A DNA stretch of 64,000 nt. Origin: Prorocentrum cordatum. Its lineage: Eukaryota; Sar; Dinophyceae; Prorocentrales; Prorocentraceae. The position numbers and the translations under genes are program-made. The DNA lies in assembly GCA_963575745.1 (NCBI GenBank), contig CAUYUJ010007224.1, positions 1 through 64,000 on the forward strand, in the 5' to 3' direction. A model generated the notes under the pieces. The model was not told the DNA's origin. It saw nothing but the letters and a program-made list of their open reading frames with translations, and ran no database searches. This document shows positions 36,764 through 48,374 of the stretch, in pieces (position 1 is the first letter of the stretch; the number at the start of each line of letters is the position of its first letter).

Positions 36764-38660
36764 GTGTTGTTGCGGGGATGGCGGCGGAGGTCGGGCTTTT
36801 GGGCGAGCGTTGCACGAGGGCGGCCGAAGGGGGCGAGGCGGCGCCAGCGCCGAAGAGAGGGGGGGCGATGGCGACAGCGGGCGCTGACGGATGGGACATC
36901 GGGCGAGCCAGCGGGGAGGAGGAGGGGTGGCCCCGTGCTTCCTTCTTCGTCGTCGTCGTCGTCGTTTTCGTCGTCGTCGTCGTCGTCTCGTTCTTCTCGT
37001 CCTCCTCGTCGTCCTCGTCCTCCTCGTCGTCCCCATCCCTATCCCATATCGCCCTCGCCGTCCTCCTCGTCGTCGTCGCCCCCCTCGTCCTTCTCATCCT
37101 CCTCATCCTCCTCGTCCTTCTCGTCGTCCTCATCCTCCTCGTCCTCCTCGTCCCCCTAGTCGTCCTCATCCTCCCCGTCCTCATCCAACTCGTCCTCCTC
37201 GCCGCCCCCGCCGCCCTCCCCTTCCTCCTCGTCGTCCTCTCGCTTTTCCTGGCGCATCCCTCCCCCTCCCAGCCTGCCTTATAGCCTTCATTTCGCTTGT
37301 GCCCCGCCCCTCATCCCTCCCGCCCCCCGCCCCCTCGCCCGCCCCCCTCCTATCTCCCTCGCTCTCCTCTCCCTCACCCTCGCTCCTCGCATTATCATGG
37401 ACAGTCCCGCGCGCGTGTGCATGTGCAACGTGATGGGCACCATGCGCATCATAACGTACGCGCCGTTTGCCACAGTAAGCGTTGAGGTGCGAGCTAGCAG
37501 AGCGATGCGAGCATGCGCGGTTTGCAATGTAGACGCGTTTAGGGCCAGTCATAGTGTATATATATATATATATGGGTTCTTGTGGTTCCGCCCACTTTTT
37601 TTGTTTGGCGGGGGCTCTTCCTAGTTCGCGCGCGCCAGGCCGCGAAGGCTGATGGGTTCTTGACGGATGCCACAATTGCGCCGCGCTTATACTTATATTG
37701 GTACCGTTGCGCAAGGGTTTTCTAAGTGCGGCGTTCTAGCGCGTTGGGCTTATTTTGTTGTATTGTTTTATGTTGCATGTTGTTGTTGTTTCTTCGGGTT
37801 GGTGTACTTGTACCCTAAACGCCCGATGCCATATGTCAAGTTTCGCCTAGCCCCTTCGCCCCATCCGCCAGAGGGGCGTCCCAAGTGAACTCGTTCACTT
37901 GTGACTTCCTGGCGCGGCCCCCATCTGCCCTCTTATGTTTTGCGTCGCCGCTTCACTGCGCCCCACAGTGCAAGCCCGTCTTCCACGATGGGTTCTCGCC
38001 GTTGTATTTTCTATTGCATGCCATCAAATTGCGTTAACCATGGTCGGCCGATTCAATGCTACACCGCCCGTGCGTCAGCCTCGGCCCGCGCGCCTTAGCA
38101 TGTGCCTCCGTCTGCATGTCTGTGCGCGCGGCCTTTCGCTATGTTCGGCATGCGCGCGTGCGCGGGTCGCGAAACCGCCCTGCGCGGCGCGCGGGCCCGC
38201 GGGCCGTTTCGTCGCCACGTCGGCGCGCCCCTCGCTCGCGTCGTCGCCCCATGGGCTCCCAACCGATAGGGCCAGTGCCAGCATTCGCGCTCGTTGTTCC
38301 CGCTATCTCGACACGCCGCGCGCGCGTTTCGTTGTCCCTCATGCGGGGCCGACCAATGCCCCATTGCATGGCCCCGCATGTTTGCCCCGCGGCGCTTCGG
38401 CGCACCCCTCGCGCGGGGCCCCGCCGAAATCGCCAGTTGGAACGCTTTCGCACGCCGAGTCTTGGATTCCCTTATTCTTTTCGGCCGTTCGTTGTTTCCC
38501 GCGCCCTCTCCGCCTCCTCCTGCCCGCTTCCAATTCGCCTGCCCGCGAGAGCGAAACTGCCCGCCTCCAGAGGCGGGCATTCAAGCGCGGCTCCGCGCGC
38601 AGCCGCGCGCTACGCCGCGCCCAGCGGTTGCCCTGCGCCCAGCCGACGCGCCCTGGAGCG
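36764..38660. other. Long intron or spacer: CGT/CTC arrays and GC-rich DNA
   Basis: CGT/CTC triplets at about 36940-37235, an (AT)n hairpin at 37556-37572, a low-GC island around 37670-37860, and GC-rich DNA afterwards. An 11-position hairpin-like palindrome TGCCCGCCT, CCAG, AGGCGGGCA lies at 38558-38579. No exon supported. Confidence 0.5.
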
Positions 38661-38860
38661 GTGATGATTCGTAGGTGGTGGTGATGATTCGTCGGTGGTG
38701 GTGGTGACGATGGTGATGATTCGTTGGTGGTGGTGATGGTGATGATTCGTTGGTGGTGGTGATGGAGTCGGTGATGGTGACGCTGGTCCCTTTGGGGCGA
38801 TTGCGATGATTCGTTGGTGGTGGCGATGGAGTCGTTGCTGGCGACGGTGGCCAGTGTCGA
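38661..38860. repeat. GGTGGTGATGATTCGT minisatellite
   Basis: GATGATTCGT followed by GGTGGTGGTGA-type units recurs at least five times in about 200 bases with variable spacing. Confidence 0.8.
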
Positions 38861-39761
38861 GGTTGTCAGGGTGATGGGGCATTTATGAGGATGGCGATTG
38901 CCATGGTGATGTTGGAATGGCGATGATTAGGATTGCCACAGTGAGGTGCCCTAATGCGGATCAGGCTTCGTCCACCCTCGCGGGCCAGCGCTACTCATCG
39001 GGGTTTCGCTTGGGGCTCAAAGCGCCCTTGCAAAACAACATGCCCGTGCGCGGGGATGTCATGCACCACGCGCCGCGCGCGTCGGGTGGCGAGGCCGCTA
39101 TCTCAACCTGGGAATGCCTTTGTTTCCATGGCGGCGGAGATCGCGGCGGTCCTGCCACGGGGGCTTCCGCCACAGCTGCCCCGAGGAGACAGGCTGCGCT
39201 TTCTAAGGCGAAGGCGTTGAGGTGGAGCTCGGCGCAGCGCGGGACTGCACGCATCATGGCAGTCACGACGGGCCCCCCGCCGACGTGGGAAGGTTTTTGA
39301 AGGGCGCCGCTACCAGTGCGGGCGCGCCTTCCGAGTTTCTTGTCGATTTGCCTTGGGCGGGCGGCGATCGGGGCATTCGCGGCCGATGTGGCGGCGGATG
39401 CGATGGGAGGCCGTTGCGGCGGTGTCCCCCGACGCCTTCAGGCCCGATGGGGGTGGCCCGCGCCAACGGTGGCGAGGTGGACCTCATGTTCCAGTTCCCC
39501 CAGGGCGTGGATGTCCGACTGACGTGCAAGCCTGGTTGGCCCTGCCCAAGCACGGGGCGAGTTCGCGTTCTTGCGGGGGAAGGCTGGTCTTTTGCCGACA
39601 GTCTTCGTGTTGAATCTGTACACGTACGCATTTGGCTGCCAGACGCACGGGGTGCTGCGATCGCCAGGATTCCGAACAGTTTGTCGGCGCCGCGGTGGGT
39701 GTTCTTTCTGCCGTGCCTCCCGCTCGCCTATACTTTTATAATCGCGATTCGGGTTGGCGGT
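38861..39761. other. Possible uncharacterised exon near 39460-39560, otherwise no feature
   Basis: One frame reads GEVDLMFQFPQGVDVRLTCK at about 39466-39525, protein-like but without supported splice sites. I do not call it a gene. Confidence 0.3.
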
Positions 39762-39962
39762 GGGGGGGCGGGAGGGGCGGGGGGATGGGGGGGCGGGGCG
39801 GGGGTGGGTGGTGCGGGGGGGTGGGAGGGGGGGGGGGGGGGTAGGGAGGGCGGGAGGGTGCGCGGGATGCGGGTTGGGCGAGGGGGGGGGGGGGGGGGGG
39901 GGGCGAGGGGGGGGGGGCGGGGCATGGGGGAAAGGGGGGTGTGGGGGGGTCGGAGGGTGCGG
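39762..39962. repeat. Extreme G-run block
   Basis: About 200 bases almost entirely G on the + strand with runs of 10-20 G. It has strong G-quadruplex potential. A matching C-run block lies at 40440-40565, so the two can pair. Gly-rich and Pro-rich ORFs through it are artefacts. Confidence 0.9.
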
Positions 39963-40439
39963 GGGCTGGGCGGACGCCATGCGCATGGTCGCGGACATCG
40001 CGCGTCCCCAGCGGGCGACTTAGTGTTCTCGCGGCACGGGGTCAACGTATTCACGGCCGCGTCCAACCCGTGCGCGGCGCGGGGGCCGCCCGCTGACAAT
40101 GCTCTCATGGTCGACAGCGGGTTCGGGAGGGGCAGCCCTTTCCGCGGAGCGGACGTTTGGGATGCGGGCCTCGTCCGATCCTTGGGGGCATTGGCGGTTC
40201 GCTGGGCACGCGGGACATGGCGCGCAGGCGCTTGAATGCCGATCCGAGGGCGCGCTGAGCTGTGGGCGCAGGGTGCAAGCCCTCTCCGACGCGCTGCCCG
40301 AGACGTTGCGCGGGCGGCGCGGGCGCTTATCAGTGCGGGGTGTCTATTCGTCGTCCAATTGGGCTTCCTCATCCCTCTTCCATATCTGCCCCCCCTCCCC
40401 ATGACGTCCTCTCCCTCCCGTGCGCTTCGCATTTCCCTA

Positions 40440-40565
40440 TCGCCCCCCTCCTCCCCCCCCCCCCCCCCCCCCCCACCCCCTCCTCCACTCCCCCCCCCCC
40501 CCCCCCCCCCGCGCCGCATTCCGTTCCCCGCCCCGCCCCATCCCCCCCCCCCCCCCCCCCCCCCG
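40440..40565. repeat. C-run block
   Basis: Runs of 10-17 C with short interruptions, complementary to the G block 480 bases upstream. Confidence 0.9.
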
Positions 40566-41075
40566 CCCCCCTGGCCCACTGCCCTTCCTCAAGCGGCGGG
40601 GTATTCAACATTGCTACTTGGCGCGCCTGGCGGCCGCGCGCCCAGTGCCGCCGCGCCCCGCGCGGCGACAAGTATGAGCATATCTGTTAGGGCCCGAAAG
40701 GTGTTGGACAATGCTTGGGCATGGCTAACCCAGGGGCAGCTCTGACGCAAGCTCCGTTGCCGACATGAGCTCATGTCGGGCCCAGCCTGGCTTGGAGAAG
40801 GCGCGGCAGTTGCGGCGACGCGGTTGCTATCTGCCAGCCCGCCGTCTTCGGGTGCGCCCGCGGCGTGGCAAGACGGGCGGGCGCGCGGCGCCCCCCTCCG
40901 ACAAGGGCGCTGCGCGCCTGGGCTTCAACGCGGCCAGGGGGGGCCACGGCATTCTTCATGGCGCGGTCCTCGGGGGGCAGGGGCCTCGCCGAGGGCAGTC
41001 CAGGTCCTGGCGGGGTCGCATTGCAGGCTTGCGCGGAAGGCCTCTGCCCTCGGCGCAGGTCGCGCGCGCGGCGCT

Positions 41076-41178
41076 GGGGGCAGCGGCGGTCTGCCAGCGC
41101 CGCTGCCCCCTACGGTGGCCGCGCGCCCGTCGTAGGGGGCAGCGGCGGTCTGCCAGCGCCGCTGCCCCCTACGACGGG
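41076..41178. repeat. Twin hairpins with identical loop
   Basis: Hairpin 1 has 13-bp arms at 41076-41088 and 41098-41110. Hairpin 2 has perfect 22-bp arms at 41126-41147 and 41157-41178. Both use GGGGGCAGCGGCG with CGCCGCTGCCCCC and share the loop GTCTGCCAG, so one is a recent duplicate of the other. Confidence 0.85.
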
Positions 41179-41261
41179 GCGCCTTGCCGCGGCGGGGGGC
41201 TCGCATCGGCGGTCGCCGAGGCTCTCGAATTTGCTGCGGCGCCGTTCATTTCGTTGTTCAT

Positions 41262-41830
41262 TCCCTTCTTCCCCCCACCCCCCCCTTCCCTCCCTCTCCC
41301 CCCCCTTCCCCGCCCCTCTTCCCATTGCCCTGCTTCCTTTTCTTCCACTTGCCTGCCCCTCCCCTTCTCCGCCCTCCCCCCCCCTTTCCTCCTTCTTCTT
41401 CCCCTTCCCCCTCCCTCTTCCCTTCTCCTCCCCCCCCCTCCCCCCTCCCCCCCCCCTCTCCTTCCCTCCCCCTCCTCTCCTCCATGTCCCCTCTCCCTCC
41501 TCCCTTTCCCCCCCTGTCCATCTCCCTCCTCGCTTGCCCCTCCCTTTTCCCCTACACCCCTCCCTCTGCCCCCCCCCCTCCCCCTTCCCCTCCCCTCCTC
41601 CTTCATCCCCTTTCCACCTCCCTTCCCTATCCATCCTCTCCTTCCGCGCCCCATCCCTCCTTCTCCCCCGCCCCTCGTCTCCCCCCCCATCATTCCCTCT
41701 TTCGCCGCCCCCTTGCGCGTGTCCATTTCAACCTTTTTCTCCCTTTCACTCGGTTTCGCGCCACTCGCTTCTCCATCGCCGCCGTTGCTTTTCCTCCGCG
41801 CCCCCCCCCCTCCTCCTCCGGTTCTCTTTT
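41262..41830. repeat. Long pyrimidine tract (CCCT-rich)
   Basis: About 570 bases nearly free of purines on the + strand. Ser/Pro-rich ORFs here are composition artefacts. It may be an intron pyrimidine region, but no exon follows closely. Confidence 0.85.
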
Positions 41831-42699
41831 GACGGTTTCAGTTTGTTCCCCAGCGTTCCCTTCCGTTCGTTTCCCTTTCTTCAGTTCCAGTTCCTTCTCC
41901 GCCCCGCCGATGTTTTTCCCATTCGCAGCGTTTCGCCGCCGTGCCAATTTGCATTTTCCTGGCCCCATTAAATCTCCAGCGCGTTGCCCGCGGACACAAC
42001 AGAATGCATCGGGCGGGGCGCGGCGCAGGCCCCCTACTGAGACTTCGGCCCAGCATGGGAAGCGCATGCTCGCGAACCCGCGATGTTGCATGCCCGCCAA
42101 GCGGCGCGCGGCGGATGGGGGCCTCTGCCGAGAAGCTCGGCAGAGGGGGAGGTCGAGAAGAAACGCAATAATGCCGCCCCGCGCCGAGCCCGCGCCGCAT
42201 TGCGGGCGGGCCTACACGCGGCATGTATGCACCGAGCCAATCGAGCATTATTCGCTTGGGTTCAAGCGGCGCCCCTTACCCGCGAGTCCGCGCCCCTCGC
42301 GGCGCCGTGCCAGTTGGGGCGCGCGGCCCGCGCGGGCGACGAGGGGGCGCACTGTCACGAAGCGAAAGATCAGATTTGGGCGCGGGCGGCGGGGCGCACC
42401 GCCGCCCGCGACTCCGCCCCCTCCACGGCCGAGGGGTGGTGGCGCAGGCGCGCGGCGGGGGCGGCTCAAGCCATGTTGGCTTTGAGCCCCCCCCCCCGTA
42501 GCGCTGCCCAGCGGCCGCGCCGCCGCGGCCCGCGGCCCTTGCGGCGGCGGGCGGCGGCTGGCCAGCCGCGGCCCGCGGCCGCCGAGGCCCCCTGCCCCTC
42601 GCAACCGCGGGGCCGACGCCGATGCATCTGACGCCCAACCCGACGCCCCTTGCCAACGCCAGGGTTCCGATGCCCATGTTTCTGGCGCCCGATGCCGAC
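41831..42699. other. GC-rich spacer with a perfect small hairpin
   Basis: CCTCTGCCGAG, AAG, CTCGGCAGAGG at 42122-42146 forms a perfect 11-bp hairpin with a 3-base loop. No gene supported. Confidence 0.5.
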
Positions 42700-42842
42700 G
42701 CGCAATGCCGACGCCCATTCCGACGCCGACCCGACTGCCCATTCCGACGCCCCTTCAGAAGCCCATTCCGACGCCCATTCCGACGCTCATTCCGACGCCT
42801 ATGCCGACGCCCATTCCGACGCCCATTCCGACGCCCATTCCG
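42700..42842. repeat. 12-bp minisatellite CCGACGCCCATT
   Basis: About ten to twelve units, the last five or so nearly perfect. A 12-base unit keeps all three + frames open (PTPI, SDAH, RRPF-like readings), so none can be taken as evidence of coding. Confidence 0.85.
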
Positions 42843-44822
42843 CGACCTCAACGCGCCGCCCCCAGCGGGCTCGCAAGCCGCGGCGGCACCGCCCGCGGGC
42901 GCTCGCGAGAGCTGCGCGGAAGTTCCACCGCGGCATGGGCGCCGACGACGCGGGGTTCCAGATGCGCGCGGCGCGCCCGAGAAAGTGTTCGAGGAGCCCC
43001 CCGACCAGCGCCGTCCCGACAGGGGCGCGGGCGCCGCCGCCACGAGGCGCATGGCCGCCACATTTGTTTCTTGCGCCCCCCGATCAATGGGGGGCGCGGC
43101 GCGTCCTCCCCTGGCAGAATTACAACTGCGACGCCCTGATGACGGTTGACAACATGAGTCAGTGGCCGTCGCACGCCAGTCGGCTGGGGGGGTAGACGGG
43201 GGGCGGTGTCTGGGAACGCTCCGCCGCCGTGGGGGCGCCCGAATTGCACCGCCGCGCGCCGACCCACTTTTTGTTAACTCGCGCGGGAAATCGGAGGGCT
43301 CCGTCGCGGCGCCATATGTTCTTTTCGAACTTGTTAGTTGCCGCCCCCGCTTCCTTTGCCCGAGCCCCCCCGCCGTCTCCCCTCGCGCGGCGTCGCTCCA
43401 TTCACTGGGCGTTCATGGGGCCCGCTTTTCCTTTTGTCTCCGCCGCCGAGTAGCTGGGGGGTTCGGCCCCCTTCTCTTTTGCCGCGCCCCCCCCCTCCCC
43501 CCCACGCGCGCGTGCGCGTGATCAGGGCGCGCCCCCTGGCAATCCCGCGCGCGGCCGCGCCCGCGGGATCGCGCGCTCGGTCACCTTCGAGCGGCGCGGC
43601 CGCGGGCCGTCGTGGCTCGCCGCCGAGCGCGCGCAGCCCTCGTGGCCGAGCGCGGACGGCGACCGCCGGGGAGGAGGGGGGCGGGCGGGAAGGGGGTCGA
43701 GAAGGAAGGGGGGCGACGAATAAGGGGGCGGAGGATGGCGGGCGGGCGGGGCAGGGGGGGTGGGGGGGGCGAAGAGGAATTTAGGGGGGGGGCGAGGGGG
43801 GGGGGCGGACGGAGGACGCACGGGTGGGCGGACGGGCGGAGGACGGAGGAGGGGGGAGAAGGAGGTCGGAGAATGGGTGCTGGGGAGGGAAGGAGGCACC
43901 GATACGAGAACGTAGGAGGGTTGAGCGTATGGTTTTCTTCGTGTCTAGGTCCGACGTGTGCGTGCGCTTTTCGTTTTAGTTACACGCCTGTGTGTATATG
44001 TAGCGCTGAACTACATATGCGCCAGTGTTTTTTAAACAAAAAATACATGCGTGTAGTCCACGCGCGCATGCGTTGTGCTCGTTTACCATTAGGACTAACA
44101 TGTGCGCCCGTGTACGCTTCAAGGTTGTAGCACGCATGCGTGACGTGAGTACATATACCCCTCACCCCCTGACCTTCTCCTCTCCCCCTCCACTCCACTA
44201 CAACGCATACGTATTATGTATATGTATATATATACATTCATATATACACATCTCCTTTCTCCCTGTCGTCATCTCACCCTTCCTATGTCGTTCCCTCCCC
44301 CGTCCTCCTCCTTCCCCCCTTTCCCCCCCCTCTCCCCGTCTTCCCTTCCCTCCTTTCTTCCCCCTCCTCCCTCCTCCCCTCCGCCCTCCCCCCGCCTCCC
44401 CTCATCCCTCCTCCCCTCCTCTCTTCTTCTCTCTTTTTCCCTTGTCCCCTCCTCCCTCCCCCCCCCCCCCTCCCCTCCCCCCTCCTCCGTTTCCCCCCCC
44501 CCCCCCCCCCCTCCTCCCTCCCGCCGCCCTCCCCCCCCCTCCTTCCCGAGCTTCCGACGGGGCGCGCGTCCGTGGCCCCCCGCGGGGGCTCCCGCGGGCG
44601 CCATGGGGGGCGGTCCTGTATCAGTATCAGGGTGTCTTTTCGGGGGCGAAGGGCGTTCCCGCTCGATACTTCCTGAGTTGCTACAACTCACCCGGATACA
44701 GGGCCCCCCCCATGATGTCCATGGGGCGCCCCCCCGTGGGGCTTATGACCCCCCCCCCGCGGCGCCTTCCGGAGCCCGGCCCCGCCTCCCCCCCCGCGCC
44801 CCCCCGCGGCCGCTCCAGCCAG
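42843..44822. other. Intron or spacer; pyrimidine and poly-C tracts
   Basis: GC-rich DNA to 43920, an AT-richer island with ATATGTATATATATAC near 44215-44245, then a pyrimidine tract with C-runs (44280-44550). The last part leads into the acceptor at 44821. No other exon supported. Confidence 0.5.
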
Positions 44823-44908
44823 GTGCCGCAGCAGTACATCGGCCCCGAGTGCTTCGAGCTCGGCCAGGAGTTGCTGGACTCCCAGACGGCCCACCGACAT
44901 TACTTCAG
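44823..44908 (+). CDS. Gene C, exon 6
   Basis: Acceptor CTCCAGCCAG after a C-rich tract. Reads VPQQYIGPECFELGQELLDS then QTAHRHYF. It ends at TTCAG|GACGGG (a GA donor, phase 2), which fits the acceptor at 45912. Phase 0 at the start fits exon 5. Confidence 0.55.
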
Positions 44909-45189
44909 GACGGGCCCAGGGGGCGGGGCCAGCGGGGGCCGAGGGGGCAGGGCGAGGGGTGCGTGGGGGGCGGAGGAGGGGCCCAGTAGGCGGGCTTCCG
45001 AGAGGTTCAGGAGGGGCCTCTGCATGGGGAGGGGGCCGAGGAGGGGCTCTCTGGATGAGGAGGGGGGTTCTGGATAATGGAGGATGGGGTGGGAGAGGGG
45101 GCCCTGGGGGGCCCTATGGGTTGGGATTCCAGAGGGGAGGCCATGAGGAGAGGAGGAGCGATGGGGAGGGGCAGGTAAGCGCGAGGGTG

Positions 45190-45650
45190 ACGAGGGAGGG
45201 AGGGGATGACGATGATGACAATGATGATGATGATGATGACGATGACGATCATGATCATGATGATCCTGCGGTTCGTGATGAGGACGATGTTGATGACGAT
45301 AATGATGGCGATGCTGCGCCTGATAACTTTGATGGGGTGATGCCGCTCTCGGCATCGATGCGGGTGATCGGATGATGGGGTGATGGGATAATGAGGTGAT
45401 GGGATGATGATGATGGAGATTATGGGGGGATGGGGCGATGGGATCTCGATAACGATGATGGGATGATACTGATGATGTTGAGGATGACGATGCTGATGAT
45501 GTCGATGATGCGGATGTTAGCGATGATGGGATGATGCGGGCGATAATGATGATGGGATGATGCGGGGGATACCGATGATAACGATAATGACGATGATGAT
45601 GATAACGGTGATGGTGATGACGATGCTGCGGATGATGCCGCTCTTCTCGA
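45190..45650. repeat. GATGAT/GACGAT triplet block in intron
   Basis: Degenerate GAT/GAC repeats with several GATGGGATGATG units over 460 bases, inside the inferred gene C intron. Confidence 0.8.
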
Positions 45651-45911
45651 ACGTTCTCTGCCGCGCCCCTCCACACCTCCCCTCCTCATCTTTCCCGTCA
45701 TGACCCCCGCTGCCCCTCGCTCTCTTCCCCCATCGCCCTTCCTTCTCCATGTTCCCAGCGTCCCTCCCAGATGGCCCGCCTCCTCCCCGTTGCATTGCAT
45801 TCCCTTCGTGCCCCTGCCGTGGTTCTCCTCTTCGCCCCCATCTCCAGTCGCCCAGCCTGCCGCCCCTGCCCTTGCCTCGGGCCGCCGTCGGCCCCCTGCC
45901 GTCTGCCCGAG

Positions 45912-46282
45912 GGGCGTCGTCAAGCGCAAGCTCGGGGTCGAGGCTGAGAAGAGCACTCCTCGCCCGAGGAAGAGGCAGCGCACGAAGACCTACAACACCA
46001 CCATGCATCTCAACAATCAGTTGGTCGGCTCCGCCTCCTGCAACCTCGGGCGCTTCCTGATCCCCAGGGCGGAGGACGGCTCCTTCCTGGGTTCGCCCTT
46101 CGACTGGCCGCTCTTGAATCTGGCCCCTGACCAGGGGCCAGATATGGTTTGTCTTGATTATTATCTCTCATACTTCCTCTCGATGAACCTCAATGTCGAC
46201 TACGACATATCCCACGCGTTGAACAACGCGACGAAGGGTGCCCTCAGGCATCCGCGGATTTGCCCGCTGCTTACCCCCACGG
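45912..46282 (+). CDS. Gene C, exon 7
   Basis: Acceptor TCTGCCCGAG|G after a CT-rich stretch; phase 2 agrees with exon 6. Reads GVVKRKLGVEAEKSTPRPRK then RQRTKTYNTTMHLNNQLVGS, GSFLGSPFDWPLLNLAPDQG and YLSYFLSMNLNVDYDISHAL. The opening has a strong basic, probably nuclear-localising patch. It ends at G|GTAGGG (46283, phase 1). Family unknown. Confidence 0.7.
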
Positions 46283-46495
46283 GTAGGGCGCTGGGGGAGG
46301 ATTGAGGATGAGGGCGGGGGGGAGGGGGGGACCCGCGGGGGAGACAGACGACGTGGAGGAGGAGGCGGATGACGTGGAGGAGGCGCCATGCGAGCCCTCG
46401 TCGCCCTGCTTCCCTCTCGCTTTGCGTTGCCTCCCCCGATAAGTGTTGCGCTCCCCCTTTTCATTGCTGCCGTGGCCCCATCCCCCGCTCCGCAG

Positions 46496-46719
46496 CGTTC
46501 GCTCGCACCCCTGCTCCGTCCGCCACTGCCAGGGCCAGCAGCCTGTGGCGCTTCCAGGTGACGATGGTGCGCGCCCAGAACGCGGCGTACGGGAGCACCC
46601 TGTCCCCGCCGCGCCTCGCGCAGGTTCGGGAGGCGGTGGAGTCCCACCGCAAGGCTTGCACCATGGAGTCCGACTATTTGTGGCACTTGTACCGCCCGTA
46701 CATCAAGCTGGAGCTCGGG
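46496..46719 (+). CDS. Gene C, exon 8
   Basis: Intron 46283-46495 ends in CCCCCGCTCCGCAG and joins in phase 1. Reads FARTPAPSATARASSLWRFQ then VTMVRAQNAAYGSTLSPPRL and MESDYLWHLYRPYIKLELG, with GGG|GTGGAT as probable donor (phase 0). Phase agreement makes this one of the best-supported joins. Confidence 0.7.
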
Positions 46720-46819
46720 GTGGATCGGGAACGGAATGGAGGGGTGTTCTTGTTTTTCGGGGTTGCATTACCTAACCTGTCTTCTCGGCCTAGGTAGTTC
46801 GGTGTCGCGTCGGCTTCAG

Positions 46820-46942
46820 TTCCACGACAAGTGCGATGTAGATGGCGCGCCCGTGATGAGGAGGAGGGCGGTGGTGCGAGCGACGGCGGAGGTGCTTCTG
46901 AGGATAATGTCGGAGGGTGGTTGCAATGTTGCCGACGCATAA
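46820..46942 (+). CDS. Gene C, last exon with stop
   Basis: Acceptor GTCGGCTTCAG, phase 0. Reads FHDKCDVDGAPVMRRRAVVR then ATAEVLLRIMSEGGCNVADA and TAA at 46940-46942. An alternative acceptor (CCTAG, 46793) would put the join out of phase. Confidence 0.55.
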   Translation, partial: FHDKCDVDGAPVMRRRAVVRATAEVLLRIMSEGGCNVADA

Positions 46943-47671
46943 CGTCCTCTGATGTTGGAGTAGGCGGCCCCGTCTTCGGTGTGGGTTGATGCCGTAGTTA
47001 TTATTATGTCGGGGCTTGATTGTTTTGTTATGGGTGACGGCGCCAGTTTGGAGGATGTATGGGTGGGGGGCTTTTGCAATGCATGCATTGCCCCAGCAGG
47101 GTTCTGACGAGAGGATGGGGAGGGCATGGGGAGGGGGGGCTGTTGCGACGAGGTGGAGGCGGCACGCCAGGGCAGGGGGCGGGGGGCATTGGGGATGGAG
47201 GAGGACGCCGATGCGCAGGTTGGCGGGAGGGAGGAGGCCATGCACCAGAGGCTCGTAGCAGGAGAAGAGGCGTGGCCAGCTGAAATGGGAGCCCGAGCAT
47301 CACGGCTGGGGTGGGGAGGTGGCTCTCTCTCGCGCCCTTGCAGACCATGCCCACTCCATCATCCGTCCTCCTTCGTCTCCTTGCCATCCTCCTCCAGCCT
47401 TGTCCCTCCTCATCTCCCCTACTCCTCCCTCCTCCTCATCCTCCCCCTCTTTTGCCTGCTCCTCGTCTTGCCCCAGCCGTAACCCCCATGCGCATCCCGC
47501 CCCCCTCGCCCCCCCTTCTTCTTGCGTCTCCCCCTCCGTGTCCCCCCTCCCCCTCGCCACCCCCCCCCCCCCCCCCCTCCCCCCCCCTCTCTCCTCCTCC
47601 TCCTCCCTCTTCCTCCGTCGCGCCATCCCCCCCTGCTCCGCGGGCCCTTGCATCCGCTCCCCCCTGCCCAG
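46943..47671. other. Spacer between genes C and D
   Basis: G-rich, then a long pyrimidine tract from 47330 to 47660 ending in CCCCCCTGCCCAG (47670-47671), usable as cis- or trans-splice acceptor. No exon supported. Confidence 0.5.
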
Positions 47672-48090
47672 ATGGACCCCGCGTGCAGCGACCACGAGGG
47701 GGACCAGATGTTGTACGACTCCATCATGACGGGCCCCCTGTTGATGAGCAAGGGCGAGCGGGTCAACCTTGGCAAGTACGAGATGGCGACGTCGGTGGCG
47801 AGAAAACCCTGTGCCAATACTCCCAGAAGGCATACATCTACAACGTGGCGGCGCTGTCTATGGGCATGAAAGGCTTCGACCGTCCGCCCGAGGTTCCCGT
47901 GGAGGGCCCGCAGCTGGAGGACGGCGCGAAGGCGACTTTGAAGCAGCGCGGCAAGCTCCAGCAGCCATGGGATGATTCGTGCAAGAACCAGTTGGATCGC
48001 GCAGCGATGTTATATGGGCCGACCGAGAACTACTTCAAGCAGCGGCTCATCGTCCAGGTCCTCACTCCAACGCAGGAGTTTCACGGCAGG
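47672..48090 (+). CDS. Gene D, first exon, probably frameshifted
   Basis: ATG follows directly on the acceptor AG: MDPACSDHEGDQMLYDSIMT then GPLLMSKGERVNLGKYEMAT. Near 47790 coding shifts to another frame, which reads EKTLCQYSQKAYIYNVAALS, MGMKGFDRPPEVPVEG and ENYFKQRLIVQVLTPTQEFH. There is no room for an intron, so I read a one-base indel (pseudogene or assembly error). It ends near GGCAG|GCGCGG (GC donor). Family unknown. Confidence 0.5.
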
Positions 48091-48374
48091 CGCGGGGGTC
48101 CTCCCTGATGATGTCGTCGTCGGATGTCGCGAGGAGGGGGAGGGGGGGCGCGGGCGCGGTGGTGGAGGGGTGGGGTGGGGGAGTGTGTAGAGCTGCCACG
48201 GGGGGGGCTGAGGGCGGAAGGCTTTTTGAGGGTCGCAGCCTAGTTCCGCAATGCGGTGCGCGGCTTGCCCAGAGCGCACCTTGACGAGGTCGCATGCGGA
48301 TGCGGTAGGGATGGTAAGGGGGCGGATGGGGGATGAGGCGAGAGGGGTTGCAGCCCGCGCGCGGCCCGCCAGGC

